The notes under the pieces were generated by a model. It had not been told where the DNA came from, searched no databases, and saw nothing but the letters and a program-made list of their open reading frames with translations. Position numbers and translations under genes: made by a program. A stretch of 64,000 nt of DNA from Asticcacaulis tiandongensis (GTDB lineage: Bacteria; Pseudomonadota; Alphaproteobacteria; Caulobacterales; Caulobacteraceae), in contig NZ_SSBC01000019.1 of the NCBI RefSeq assembly GCF_006475605.1, positions 186,001 to 250,000 on the forward strand, given 5' to 3'. How positions within the stretch are numbered: the first letter of the stretch is position 1; every line of letters begins with the position of its first letter. This document shows, piece after piece, positions 50,876 to 60,534 of the stretch.

Positions 50876-52096
50876 ATGATGGGACTGGATCGCCGGTTAT
50901 TTTTGTGGGGCGGGCTTTCTCTGGCGGCGGCATCGTCCGTCACGGCAAAGCCGCGGGTGGCGGTCAATGTGCAGACCGCGCCTGCGCTCAGGGTGGTGAA
51001 GATCGCGCCTGAGACCCGTGAGGGGCTTGATCGGGTATCGCCTGTGATGGCGGATTTTGTCGTCCGCTATCTCAATACGCGTGAGGCCAATCCGGCGATC
51101 TGGAACTATGAGGATGGTCTGATCTGGAAGGGGGCGCTTGATTTACATAGCGTGACCGGAGATCAGGCCTTTGTGGGCTATGTGCAGTCTGATCTGGAAA
51201 CGCGGGTCTTGGCCGACGGGGCTTTGGCGATCTTCCGGCCGGCGGATTTTAACATCGACGGTATTAATTCCGGCAAGGTGCTTGCGCCGATGTGGCGACT
51301 GACGGGACAGGAGCGGTATCGTCGGGCCATGGATGTGCAATTTGCGCAATTGGTGACCCACCCGCGCACAAAAGACGGCAATTACTGGCACAAGCAGATC
51401 TATCCGCATCAGGTGTGGCTGGATGGCATCTATATGGCCCATCCGTTTCAGGTTACCTATGGGCAGGTAACGGGGCGGCCGGAACTGTTTGCCGATACGG
51501 TGGCGCAGGTTTTAAGCGTTGAACGCCGCATGAAGCGGGCCGATGGGCTCTATGTGCATGGCTATGACGAAAGCCGTGAGGAACGCTGGGCCGACAAAGA
51601 TACAGGCCATTCGCCGCATGTCTGGGGACGGGCCATGGGCTGGTGGTGTGCGGCACTGGTCGATATCTATGAGGCCTCTGACGGTATGGATGCGGACGGA
51701 CGGGCGGCGATAGCGCGGGTAACGCGTGAGACGCTTGAGGCTCTGCTGCGATTCCGGTCAGACAATGGTCTGTGGTATCAGGTGGTCGATCAAGGTTGGC
51801 GTGAAGGTAATTACGAGGAGGCATCGGCGTCTTTGATGATTGCCTATGCGCTTATGAAGGCCGGACGTTTGGGCATTGGTGATTTTGCGGATGACGGGCA
51901 GGCGGCGTATCAGGCCTGTGTCGATCAGTTTCTGACACCTCAGGCGCTGAACGGGATTTGCGGGGTAGCGGGGTTAGGCAATCGTCCCTATCGCGATGGG
52001 TCGTATGATTATTATATTTCTGAACCGATTACGCCTAATGACCCCAAGGGCGTAGGGCCTTTGATGTGGGCAACCGCCGAAAGGATAAGGGCATGA
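50876..52096 (+). CDS. GH105 unsaturated rhamnogalacturonyl hydrolase
   Basis: A 406-residue (alpha/alpha)6-barrel enzyme acting on the unsaturated galacturonyl end left by pectin lyases. The family phrase GHSPHVWGRAMGWWCAALVD is present (about residues 241-260), with KQIYPHQVWLDGIYMAHPF earlier. The N-terminus carries a Tat-like signal (DRRLFLWGGLSLAAASS). ATG codons at 50876 and 50879 are both possible; ATAGGG just upstream fits 50876. Its stop overlaps the GH28 start by 4 bases (ATGA). Confidence 0.92.
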   Translation: MMGLDRRLFLWGGLSLAAASSVTAKPRVAVNVQTAPALRVVKIAPETREGLDRVSPVMADFVVRYLNTREANPAIWNYEDGLIWKGALDLHSVTGDQAFVGYVQSDLETRVLADGALAIFRPADFNIDGINSGKVLAPMWRLTGQERYRRAMDVQFAQLVTHPRTKDGNYWHKQIYPHQVWLDGIYMAHPFQVTYGQVTGRPELFADTVAQVLSVERRMKRADGLYVHGYDESREERWADKDTGHSPHVWGRAMGWWCAALVDIYEASDGMDADGRAAIARVTRETLEALLRFRSDNGLWYQVVDQGWREGNYEEASASLMIAYALMKAGRLGIGDFADDGQAAYQACVDQFLTPQALNGICGVAGLGNRPYRDGSYDYYISEPITPNDPKGVGPLMWATAERIRA

Positions 52097-53490
52097 CAGT
52101 TTCACGCAGGCAATGGTTAGGTGGCGTAGCTTCGGCGGCGGTTGTAGGCAGCGTACCGGTATCGGTGTGGGCGGCGTCCGATCCGTGGGCGAAGGCGCGG
52201 GCCATTGTGGCGGCCATATCTGCGCCGGTTATTCCGGATTATCGGGTCGATATTACCGACTTCGGGGCGGTCGGCGATGGCGTGACGAAGAACACCGACG
52301 CCATTGCGCGGGCCATTGCCGCCTGTGTGGCGGCGGGCGGCGGGCAGGTGCGCGTGCCAAAGGGACGGTTTCTAACGGGGGCTATACATCTTGCGGCGCG
52401 GATTGATCTGCACCTTGAGGAAAGCGCGACGCTTTTGTTTTCCACCGATACGGCGGACTATCCGCCGGTATTTACGCGCTGGGAAGGGGTGGAACTGGTC
52501 AACTATTCGCCGCTGATCTACGCCAAGGGTGTGTCCCATGTCTCGGTGACGGGCAAAGGGGTGCTGGATGGTCAGGGGGCCAATGAACGCTGGTGGTCCT
52601 GGTCGAGCGGCAAGCGGTTTGGCTGGAAAGAGGGTATGCCAACCCAGCATCCGGCGCGTAATCGCCTGTTTCAGATGGCCGAGGATGGGGTGCCGCCGCA
52701 ACAACGCATATTTGGCGACGGCGATTATCTCAGGCCGTGTTTTATACAGTTTTACGGCTGCGATACGGTGAGGGTCGAGGGCGTAACGCTTAAGGATGCG
52801 CCTTTCTGGAATATTCATCCGGTCTTAAGTCGCAATGTGATTGTCAGCGGGGTCACGGTCACAGGCCACGGGCCGAACAATGACGGCTGTAATCCGGAAT
52901 CGGTCGATCACATGCTGATCGAGAACTGTCTGTTTGATACGGGGGATGACTGCATTGCCATTAAGTCCGGACGCAATGCCGACGGGCGACGGATCAATGT
53001 GCCGTCACAGAATATCGTCATCCGTAACTGCGAAATGAAGGACGGGCATGGCGGGGTGGTGATCGGCAGTGAAATCTCAGGCGGGGTGCATCATGTGTTT
53101 GCTGAAAACTGCCGGATGGACAGTCCTGAGTTATGGTACGCGTTTCGTTTCAAGACCAATGCGCGACGGGGTGGGGTGCTTGAGCACTTTCATTTCCGCG
53201 ATATCACCATCGGGGAGGTCGAACGCTCGGTGCTGATCTGTGATTTCAACTATGAGGAAGGGGCGAAGGGTGAATTCACGCCGGTCGTCAGGGATATCAC
53301 GATTGAACGGGTCACGGCGCGAAAGGCGGTCCGGGTCATGGATATTCAGGGGCTGCCGCATGCGCCGGTGCGCAATGTGACTCTGCGCGATTGCCGGTTT
53401 GACGGTGTGACCGAGGCCGATATCGTCAGACATGCCTCGGGCATCAGGCTTAAAAGCGTTACTGTAAATGGTAAGCGCCACCGATTGTGA
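52093..53490 (+). CDS. GH28 polygalacturonase / exo-polygalacturonosidase
   Basis: A 465-residue exported hydrolase of homogalacturonan or rhamnogalacturonan. It has a Tat signal (SRRQWLGGVASAAVVGS). The beta-helix domain begins DITDFGAVGDGVTKNTDAIA. All GH28 catalytic elements are present: D264 (NNDGCNPES), D285 and D286 (DTGDDCIAIKSGRNADGR), H319 (DGHGGVVIGSE) and the RxK element RFKTNARRG. Its intact site contrasts with the GH28-like protein at the head of the run. Translation is coupled to GH105. It ends 9 bp from the convergent TetR gene. Confidence 0.95.
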   Translation: MTVSRRQWLGGVASAAVVGSVPVSVWAASDPWAKARAIVAAISAPVIPDYRVDITDFGAVGDGVTKNTDAIARAIAACVAAGGGQVRVPKGRFLTGAIHLAARIDLHLEESATLLFSTDTADYPPVFTRWEGVELVNYSPLIYAKGVSHVSVTGKGVLDGQGANERWWSWSSGKRFGWKEGMPTQHPARNRLFQMAEDGVPPQQRIFGDGDYLRPCFIQFYGCDTVRVEGVTLKDAPFWNIHPVLSRNVIVSGVTVTGHGPNNDGCNPESVDHMLIENCLFDTGDDCIAIKSGRNADGRRINVPSQNIVIRNCEMKDGHGGVVIGSEISGGVHHVFAENCRMDSPELWYAFRFKTNARRGGVLEHFHFRDITIGEVERSVLICDFNYEEGAKGEFTPVVRDITIERVTARKAVRVMDIQGLPHAPVRNVTLRDCRFDGVTEADIVRHASGIRLKSVTVNGKRHRL

Positions 53491-53499
53491 CGCTAAGCC

Positions 53500-54141
53500 C
53501 TAGTTTTTGGATGGTTGAGGGTCGGGCAGGGTGAACAGGAAGGTCATGACCTCGCGCAGGACCGGCAACAGGGCCTCGCGGTCGATGTTCGGATTGGCGA
53601 TGAAGCGTGACATCATGCCGTCAAAGATCATGCTGATGATCTCGCCCCGCGCGGTCAGACGACCGGAATTGCCCGGACAGCCAGCCAGACGCTCACACAG
53701 GTTGCGGCTCAGTTCGCGTTCCTGAATATCGGCCTTTTGCACAATATTGGCGACATTGGGGTTACGGGCGGCTTCGGCCAGCACTTCGAGGGCCAGAGCG
53801 CTGTTGTCGGCATTGAATTTGTGGTCGAGTGCGTATTCGATGGTATCGAGAATGGTATCCAACAGGGCTTCGTCCGGCGTCATGTCCCATTCGGCAAATT
53901 TCGCACGCATCTGGGCCAGATCATTGGCGACGAGCGCTTCAATAATCGCTTCCTTATTGGCGAAATAGCGGTAGATTACACCGACGCTAAGGCCCGCCTC
54001 ATGGGCGATATCAGCCATGCTGGCCCCATGAAAGCCTGATTTGCGGACACATTTTACCGTTGCATCCAGTATCTGCTGGCGACGGATTTCACGGTTCTGT
54101 TGCGTTTTGCTAATAGGTTCGGGCGTCGTGTTGTTGTTCAT
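53500..54141 (-). CDS. TetR/AcrR family transcriptional repressor
   Basis: A 213-residue regulator. The N-terminal helix-turn-helix (RRQQILDATVKCVRKSGFHG, then ADIAHEAGLSVGVIYRYFAN) is typical. The C-terminal half is an all-helical ligand-binding domain. The ATG at 54141 is preferred over a TTG three codons upstream. It is divergent from the RND efflux operon, and a near-perfect palindrome lies between them, so it very likely represses that operon and perhaps itself. Confidence 0.93.
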   Translation of the reverse strand: MNNNTTPEPISKTQQNREIRRQQILDATVKCVRKSGFHGASMADIAHEAGLSVGVIYRYFANKEAIIEALVANDLAQMRAKFAEWDMTPDEALLDTILDTIEYALDHKFNADNSALALEVLAEAARNPNVANIVQKADIQERELSRNLCERLAGCPGNSGRLTARGEIISMIFDGMMSRFIANPNIDREALLPVLREVMTFLFTLPDPQPSKN

Positions 54142-54239
54142 GTCGCGCAAAGCGGTTCCATTGATTCCATAGGATTAGCGTGGTTTTTTATACAGGGTTC
54201 ACCGGTAAACAATGAACGTTTTTTAATCCACTGTGGTGC

Positions 54240-54299
54240 TTGACATATACGATAAAGACGCATAAATCCACAAAAAATGAGAATGATCGTTCATTCTCA
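54240..54299 (+). promoter_or_regulatory. Efflux operon promoter with TetR operator
   Basis: TTGACA (54240-54245), a 17-base spacer and TAAATC (54263-54268) give a promoter. Directly after it lies TGAGAATGA-tcgt-TCATTCTCA (54278-54299), a perfect 9-bp inverted repeat placed at the expected transcription start, ideal for repression by the divergent TetR protein. A half-site-like ATGAACG occurs near 54211. Confidence 0.7.
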
Positions 54300-54432
54300 C
54301 TATTAGTTGTAAGGTTTTAACCTGGTGTTTTCTGTTTTTCGCGCAAAAAGTGTCGCGGGGGACAATTAATACGCGAATGTTTCTTTTTTTGCCGGTGTTG
54401 TGCTGGCCCGATCTATCTCCCGGAGAGTTTTC

Positions 54433-55608
54433 ATGTCGATTTCGTTTATGCCCATCCGTCAGCGGCGGCGTCTTTCGGTGACGGCGGGCCTGATCGGTGC
54501 CGGAGCCATGCTGTTTCTGAGTGCCTGTGGTGACAAGGCCCCTGATCAGGGACAGGGCATGGGCCCGTCTGAAGTCGGCGTGGTTGTGGTTCAGACCGAA
54601 GCGGTCAACCTGACGACGGAACTTTCGGGGCGCACCTCGGCGTTTTTGGTGTCTGATGTGCGTCCGCAGGTCGGCGGCATCATCAAGTCGCGGCTTTTCA
54701 CCGAAGGGGCCTATGTGAACGCGGGTCAGTCGCTTTATCAGATTGATCCGGCTCCATTCGCGGCGGCGCATGCTGCGGCTCAGGCGCAACTGGCGCAGGC
54801 CGAAGCGACGCTTACCTCATCGCGCCTCAAGGCCGAACGTTTCGCTGAACTGGTGAAGGTCAACGCCATCAGCAAGCAGGAAAATGATGATGCGCAAGCC
54901 GCACTCAAGCAGGCAGAGGCTACGGTAGCCTCGGCCAAGGCCAACCTTCAGGCCGCCGCCATCAACCTGAACTATACCAAGGTTCAGGCCCCGATTTCCG
55001 GTCGTATCGGCAAATCGACGGTAACGCCCGGTGCGTTGGTGACCGCGTCTCAGGCGACGGAACTGGCGCGCATTCAGAACATCAGCAGCATCTATCTGGA
55101 TATCAACCAGTCGGTGAACGAAGTGCTGGCCCTGCGTAAAGCCGTTGCTGAAGGCACGATCGGTCAGTCGGGCAGCGCCGATGTGGAACTGATCCTCGAA
55201 GACGGCTCGGTCTATCCGATCAAGGGCAAGCTCCAGTTCTCGGACGTTTCGGTGGATGAAGCAACCGGTACGGTTACGCTGCGCGCCCTGTTCCCCAATC
55301 CCAAGGGTGATCTGTTGCCCGGCATGTATGCCCGTGCACGTGTGTCTTCGGGTGTGATCGGCAGTGGCATTCTGGTGCCGCAACCGGCCGTGACGCGTGA
55401 TCCGAAAGGCAATGCCATGGTCTATGTTGTGACCAAGGAAAACAAGGCGGCCATCCGTCCGATTCAGGTTCGCCAGACCGTTGGCGACAAGTGGCTGGTG
55501 ACCGGCGGACTTCAGGCGGGTGACAAGGTGATCGTTGAAGGTCTGCAAAAGGTACGTCCTGATGCGCCTGTCAAGGCATCGGTCATTGGTCAACAACCGG
55601 AAAAGTAA
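54433..55608 (+). CDS. RND efflux periplasmic adaptor (AcrA/MexA type)
   Basis: A 391-residue membrane-fusion lipoprotein. The lipobox LSAC is near residue 32. The lipoyl halves and hairpin are visible: VRPQVGGIIKSRLFTEGAYV (about 76-95), a coiled-coil hairpin from about 110 to 190, and VQAPISGRIGKSTVTPGALV. Barrel and membrane-proximal domains follow to about 385. GGAGAG precedes the ATG at 54433. It is the first gene of adaptor, pump, outer channel. Confidence 0.94.
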   Translation: MSISFMPIRQRRRLSVTAGLIGAGAMLFLSACGDKAPDQGQGMGPSEVGVVVVQTEAVNLTTELSGRTSAFLVSDVRPQVGGIIKSRLFTEGAYVNAGQSLYQIDPAPFAAAHAAAQAQLAQAEATLTSSRLKAERFAELVKVNAISKQENDDAQAALKQAEATVASAKANLQAAAINLNYTKVQAPISGRIGKSTVTPGALVTASQATELARIQNISSIYLDINQSVNEVLALRKAVAEGTIGQSGSADVELILEDGSVYPIKGKLQFSDVSVDEATGTVTLRALFPNPKGDLLPGMYARARVSSGVIGSGILVPQPAVTRDPKGNAMVYVVTKENKAAIRPIQVRQTVGDKWLVTGGLQAGDKVIVEGLQKVRPDAPVKASVIGQQPEK

Positions 55609-55626
55609 GCCGCTGAATGCGGCTTA
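55606..55626 (+). other. Intercistronic hairpin after the adaptor gene
   Basis: TAAGCCGC-tgaat-GCGGCTTA is a perfect 8-bp stem that includes the stop codon. No T-run follows, so it probably tunes mRNA stability or pump/adaptor ratio. Confidence 0.5.
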
Positions 55627-55684
55627 TGATTCTGTATTATATGTGTTTTTTAAGTAAGACCGTTTCCCCCAAAGGACTTACACT

Positions 55685-58600
55685 ATGATCTCGCGCTTTT
55701 TCGTTCATCGCCCCATTTTTGCGTGGGTGGTGGCTATCGTCATCATGCTTGCGGGCATCCTGTCGATCCGTAACCTGCCGGTTGCTCAATATCCTGAAAT
55801 CGCCCTGCCTCAGGTCGGTGTCGCCGCCTTCTATCCGGGGGCCTCGGCCAAGACGGTTGAAGACTCGGTGACGCAGATTATCGAGCAGAAGATGAAGGGG
55901 CTTGATGGCCTTTTGTACATCAACTCCTCGTCTGATGCGACCGGTGCGGCCAGCATTACCCTGACTTTCGATGCCGGAACCGACATCGATATTGCGCAGG
56001 TGCAGGTGCAGAACAAGCTTCAGTCGGCGATTCCGTCGCTGCCGCAGGAAGTTCAGGCGCAAGGCGTTCAGGTCAACAAGACCGCGCGTAACTTCCTGAT
56101 GGTGGTCGGGCTTTATTCCGATAAGGAAGGCGTAACCAATGCCGACCTGTCGGACTATATCGCCTCAAGCCTTCAGGATGAACTGGCACGGGTGGACGGT
56201 ATCGGGGAAACCATGCTGTTCGGCGGTCAGTACGCCATGCGTATCTGGCTCGATCCGGCCAAGCTGACGAGCTATAATATGACGCCTACGGACGTCATTG
56301 CGGCGATCCGTGCCCAGAATACGCAGGTGTCGGCCGGCCAGGTCGGGGGATTGCCTGCGGTGGAAGGTACAGCGCTGAATGCCACCATCACGGCGCAGTC
56401 ACGCCTGAATACGGTTGAGCAATTTGAGAAAATCGTCCTGAGAAACGTTTCGGGCGGTGCGATTGTGCATCTGTCGGATGTGGCCCGTGTCGAATTGGGT
56501 GCGGAAACCTATGACGGGGAAGCCTATTTCAACGGCAAGCCCGCTTCGGGTCTGGCGCTGCGTCTGGCACCGGGGGCCAATGCGCTTGATACGGCCAAGG
56601 CCGTCAAGGCGCGCATGGATGTGCTGCAGGAGAATTTCCCCGAAGGCTATAACTACGTCATTCCGTTTGATACCTCGCCGTTTATCGAGCTGTCGATCCA
56701 TGAGGTCGTGAAGACCCTGGTCGAAGCCGTGGTGCTGGTGTTCCTTATTATGTACCTGTTCCTGCAAAACTGGCGGGCGACCATCATTCCGACCATTGCG
56801 GTTCCGGTGGTTCTGCTGGGGACGTTTGCGGTGCTGGGGGCGTTTGGTTATTCGATCAATACCCTGACCATGTTCGGGCTTATTCTCGCCATCGGTCTGT
56901 TGGTGGATGACGCCATCGTCGTGGTTGAAAACGTCGAGCGCGTGATCGTCGAAGAGGGCTTGCCGCCTTTGGCTGCGACCATACGTTCGATGAACGAAAT
57001 TACCGGCGCGCTGATTGGTATTGCGCTGGTTCTGGCGGCCGTGTTCGTGCCTATGGCCTTCTTCGGCGGGTCACAGGGCGTGATCTATCGTCAGTTCTCG
57101 GTCACTCTGGTAACGGCCATGGCGCTGTCGGTTGTTGTGGCGCTTGTATTGACACCTGCGCTGTGTGCGACCCTGCTTAAGCCGCATACCGGTGGCGACC
57201 ATGAGCAGAAGAAGGGTTTCTTCGGCTGGTTCAACCGCAACTTCAACCGTGCTTCTAACGGTTATCAGGGTTCGGTGCGTAAGATCATCAACCGTCCGGT
57301 GCGCTTTATGGCGATCTATGGCGCACTGGGTCTGGTTATGGTGCTGCTGTTCATGCGCGTGCCGACCTCCTTCCTGCCGGACGAAGATCAGGGCATTGTC
57401 TTTACGATCGTGCAATTGCCACCCGGTGCGACCGCTGAGCGTACGCAAGGCGTAATGGATCAGGTATCTGCGCACTTCCAGAAGGACGAAGCTGTTGCGT
57501 CTGCCTTTACTGTCACGGGTTTTTCGTTCGCTGGTTCCGGTCAGAATGCCGGTATGGCCTTCGTCAAGCTCAAGGATTTCAAAGAGCGTGGTGCGGCTGA
57601 TATGAAGGCGCCGGCTGTGGCCGGACGGGCGATGGGCACCTTCTCGCAGATCCGTGACGCCATGGTGTTTGCGATCATCCCGCCGGCTGTGGCTGAACTG
57701 GGTACGTCTTCGGGCTTTGACCTTCAGCTTAAGGATACGGGTGGTCTGGGTCATGACGCTCTGATTGCCGCGCGTAATCAGGTGCTGGGTATGGCGGCGC
57801 AGAATTCGGCTCTGGCGGGCGTGCGTCCGAACGGGCAGGAAGATACGCCGCAGCTCAAGATCGATATCGACAACGAAAAAGCCGGTGCCATGGGCGTGAG
57901 CCTTGCCGACATCAATTCGACGATGTCTGCGGCGCTCGGTGGGGCCTATGTCAACGATTTCATTGACCGCAACCGCGTCAAGAAGGTCTATCTGCAAGCT
58001 GATGCGCCTTTCCGTATGAAGCCGGAGGACATCAACCACTGGTATGTGCGTAATAACGAAGGCCAGATGGTGCCATTCTCGGCCTTTGCCACGACACGCT
58101 GGGAATATGGTTCGCCACGTCTGGAGCGTTATAACGGTTCGCCGTCGGTGAACATTCAAGGGGCTGCGGCTCCGGGAAGTTCGTCGGGTCAGGCCATGAC
58201 GGAGATGGAAAACATCATCGCCACCCTGCCTCCGGGTATCAGCTATGAGTGGACGGGTCTGTCCTTGCAGGAACGCGCTTCGGGTGCTCAGGCACCGATG
58301 CTCTATGCGATCTCTATTCTGGTCGTGTTCATCCTGCTGGCGGCCCTTTATGAAAGCTGGTCTATCCCTCTGGCCATTATCATGGTCATTCCGCTGGGTG
58401 TGGTCGGTGCGCTTCTGGCGACCATGACACGCGGTCTGTCGAACGATATCTACTTCCAGGTGGCCTTGCTGACCATTATTGGGCTTAGCTCGAAAAACGC
58501 CATTCTGATCGTGGAATTTGCCAAGCAGAACCATGAAAACGGTATGAGCCTTATTGATGCCACGCTTGAGGCCGTTCGTGTCCGCCTGCGTCCGATCATC

Positions 58601-58879
58601 ATGACGTCTCTGGCCTTCACCGCCGGTATCTCGCCGCTGTTCTTCGCCAATGGTGCGGGGTCAGGCAGCCAGAACGCCATCGGTACGGGTCTGGTTGGCG
58701 GCATGATCTCGGCTACCTTCCTTGCCATCTTCTTTATCCCGCTGTTCTTCTTTATAATCGAGAAGGCCTTTAAGGCGGACGAGAAGCACATCAAAAAGCT
58801 GGCGGTTGAGCGTGAAGCGCTGGAACGTCTGGCCGAGTTTGAAAAGAAGAACCCCAATGACCACACGGGAGCCCACTAA
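55685..58879 (+). CDS. RND multidrug efflux pump (AcrB/MexB, HAE1 type)
   Basis: A 1064-residue proton-driven inner-membrane transporter with 12 helices and two large periplasmic loops. N-terminal [20 protein letters not shown] is typical. The proton relay Asp pair D408-D409 lies in [20 protein letters not shown], and the fourth-helix partner region [20 protein letters not shown] (Lys) is present in the second half. Length and motifs match hydrophobe/amphiphile exporters. AAAGGA is 8 bases before the ATG. The substrate is unknown; plant phenolics would fit the surroundings. Confidence 0.95.
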   Translation: MISRFFVHRPIFAWVVAIVIMLAGILSIRNLPVAQYPEIALPQVGVAAFYPGASAKTVEDSVTQIIEQKMKGLDGLLYINSSSDATGAASITLTFDAGTDIDIAQVQVQNKLQSAIPSLPQEVQAQGVQVNKTARNFLMVVGLYSDKEGVTNADLSDYIASSLQDELARVDGIGETMLFGGQYAMRIWLDPAKLTSYNMTPTDVIAAIRAQNTQVSAGQVGGLPAVEGTALNATITAQSRLNTVEQFEKIVLRNVSGGAIVHLSDVARVELGAETYDGEAYFNGKPASGLALRLAPGANALDTAKAVKARMDVLQENFPEGYNYVIPFDTSPFIELSIHEVVKTLVEAVVLVFLIMYLFLQNWRATIIPTIAVPVVLLGTFAVLGAFGYSINTLTMFGLILAIGLLVDDAIVVVENVERVIVEEGLPPLAATIRSMNEITGALIGIALVLAAVFVPMAFFGGSQGVIYRQFSVTLVTAMALSVVVALVLTPALCATLLKPHTGGDHEQKKGFFGWFNRNFNRASNGYQGSVRKIINRPVRFMAIYGALGLVMVLLFMRVPTSFLPDEDQGIVFTIVQLPPGATAERTQGVMDQVSAHFQKDEAVASAFTVTGFSFAGSGQNAGMAFVKLKDFKERGAADMKAPAVAGRAMGTFSQIRDAMVFAIIPPAVAELGTSSGFDLQLKDTGGLGHDALIAARNQVLGMAAQNSALAGVRPNGQEDTPQLKIDIDNEKAGAMGVSLADINSTMSAALGGAYVNDFIDRNRVKKVYLQADAPFRMKPEDINHWYVRNNEGQMVPFSAFATTRWEYGSPRLERYNGSPSVNIQGAAAPGSSSGQAMTEMENIIATLPPGISYEWTGLSLQERASGAQAPMLYAISILVVFILLAALYESWSIPLAIIMVIPLGVVGALLATMTRGLSNDIYFQVALLTIIGLSSKNAILIVEFAKQNHENGMSLIDATLEAVRVRLRPIIMTSLAFTAGISPLFFANGAGSGSQNAIGTGLVGGMISATFLAIFFIPLFFFIIEKAFKADEKHIKKLAVEREALERLAEFEKKNPNDHTGAH

Positions 58880-58880
58880 T

Positions 58881-60296
58881 ATGACCTCTCTGGTTAAACT
58901 GACACTCATGGGGGCGGCGAGCGCGGTTGTTTTAAGCGCCTGTTCGCTGGCTCCGCATTACGAGCGCGGGGTTTTGCCCACCTCTCAGGCCTGGCCGGTG
59001 GCGACCGAGATTTCGGCGCAATCGGCGGACAGCCTTGGCTGGCGCGAGGTCTTCCTCGATCCGCGTCTGCAAAAGACGATTGAGCTGGCGCTCGACTATA
59101 ACCGCGACCTCAGGGTGGCGGTGCTGAATGTCGAGCAGGCCCGCGCCCAGTATCGCATCCAGCGTTCGGCGCTGGTGCCTAATCTGGATGGGACGATTTC
59201 GGCAACGAAGACGGAAGCGCCTGTGCCTGCGGCTAATGGCGTGGACGGTGAAATTGATTTTGCCAAAAGTGAGAACTTTTCGGCTAATTTCGGGGTCACG
59301 GCCTATGAGCTTGATCTGTTCGGGCGGGTGCGCAGCCTCAATCAGGCAGCACTGAACGATTTCTTCTCACGTGAGGAAAACCGCAAGGCCGTGCAGATTT
59401 CGATCGTTGCGGCAACGGCTCAGGCCTGGCTGGGGCTGGCGGCAGATCAGGAGCTGTTGAGCCTGTCGCGTCAGACCCTGCAAACGCGTGAAGAAGGCTT
59501 GTCTCTGACGCAACGCCGGTTTGATGTAGGGGCGGCGTCGCAGCTTGAGCTTAGCCAGCAAACCATTCTGGCGGAACAGGCGCGTAATGATGTCGCGACC
59601 TATGAGGCGCTGGTGCAGCAGGATCTGAATGCCCTGCGTTTGCTGGTGGGGACAGAGTTGCCGATCAATATCATCCCGCGCGCCTTCCCTGAGAATGCGA
59701 TTCTCAGTGCGATTCCGGTCGGTGTGCCTTCCGAGGTTCTGCTCAACCGTCCGGACGTTATGGCGGCGGAATATAACCTCAAAGGGCGTAACGCCAATAT
59801 CGGTGCGGCGCGGGCGGCCTTCTTCCCGAGCATCAGCCTGACCGGTTCGGCGGGCTACAGTTCGACGGATTTTGATCAGCTGTTTGATGGCGGTTCGACC
59901 TGGACCTTCAGGCCCAGCATCAATATTCCGATCTTTGATGCGGGTGCGCGTATTGCCGGTGCTCAATCGGCCGTAGCCGGTCGGGATATTGCTCTGGCGC
60001 AATATGAGCGCTCGATCCAGACCGCTTTCCGTGAAGTTTCGGATGCGCTGGCGGTGCGTTCGACAATTGATCGTCGTCTGGCGGCGCAGACCTCAGTGCT
60101 GGGGGCGGCGCAGTCAACGGTCGATCTGTCTCAGGCGCGGTTTGATGCCGGTATCGATTCCTATCTCTCGCTCTATGATGCGCAGCGTACCTATTATACG
60201 GCGCAGCAGGGCCTGATTAACACGCGTCTGCTGCGTGAGATCAATCTGGTGTCGTTGTACAGCGCCCTTGGGGGCGGGTTCGACGCGGCGGAATAG
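58881..60296 (+). CDS. RND efflux outer-membrane channel (OprM/NodT type lipoprotein)
   Basis: A 471-residue TolC-family lipoprotein with lipobox LSAC (about residue 20). It has two repeats of the outer-membrane efflux domain (ALDYNRDLRVAVLNVEQARA, then RPDVMAAEYNLKGRNANIGA and AAFFPSISLTGSAGYSS). The start at 58881 is one base after the pump's stop, with GGGAG about 9 bases upstream. It completes the tripartite pump and is followed by a strong terminator. Confidence 0.95.
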   Translation: MTSLVKLTLMGAASAVVLSACSLAPHYERGVLPTSQAWPVATEISAQSADSLGWREVFLDPRLQKTIELALDYNRDLRVAVLNVEQARAQYRIQRSALVPNLDGTISATKTEAPVPAANGVDGEIDFAKSENFSANFGVTAYELDLFGRVRSLNQAALNDFFSREENRKAVQISIVAATAQAWLGLAADQELLSLSRQTLQTREEGLSLTQRRFDVGAASQLELSQQTILAEQARNDVATYEALVQQDLNALRLLVGTELPINIIPRAFPENAILSAIPVGVPSEVLLNRPDVMAAEYNLKGRNANIGAARAAFFPSISLTGSAGYSSTDFDQLFDGGSTWTFRPSINIPIFDAGARIAGAQSAVAGRDIALAQYERSIQTAFREVSDALAVRSTIDRRLAAQTSVLGAAQSTVDLSQARFDAGIDSYLSLYDAQRTYYTAQQGLINTRLLREINLVSLYSALGGGFDAAE

Positions 60297-60319
60297 GCTG
60301 TGAGATAAGGTGACATAAC

Positions 60320-60352
60320 GCCCTGATGGTTAGCGCCATCGGGGCTTTTTTT
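60320..60352 (+). terminator. Rho-independent terminator of the efflux operon
   Basis: GCCCTGATGG (60320-60329) pairs with CCATCGGGGC (60336-60345) with one G-T pair, then seven T. Confidence 0.9.
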
Positions 60353-60378
60353 GTGCTCGTATCTCTGAGAGGAAAGAA

Positions 60379-60434
60379 ACCCTCCCGTCACTTTGCGGTT
60401 CGCAAAGCGCCACCCTCCCGCATAGCAGGAGGGA
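60379..60434. repeat. Bipartite intergenic palindromic repeat, copy 12
   Basis: ACCCTCCCGTCACTTTGCG-gtt-CGCAAAGCGCC then ACCCTCCCgcatagcaGGAGGG. Located between two convergent terminators. Confidence 0.8.
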
Positions 60435-60453
60435 GAAGAATCAAGCTCAAACC

Positions 60454-60485
60454 TAAAAAAACGCACCGTCACAGGGACGGTGCGT
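60454..60485 (-). terminator. Rho-independent terminator of the TonB receptor gene
   Basis: On the minus strand ACGCACCGTC pairs perfectly with GACGGTGCGT (10 bp, 5-base loop), followed by seven T. It lies 50 bases after the stop. Confidence 0.92.
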
Positions 60486-60534
60486 AAGGGAGGGGAGACA
60501 GATCGGAACCGGAGCGGATAACCGCTCCGGAAGT

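Noticed and set aside
57071-58534. Long open frame on the minus strand inside the RND pump gene
   Set aside because: It is antisense to a well-conserved 1064-residue pump with intact motifs, and its product is low-complexity and basic, as expected of a shadow frame.
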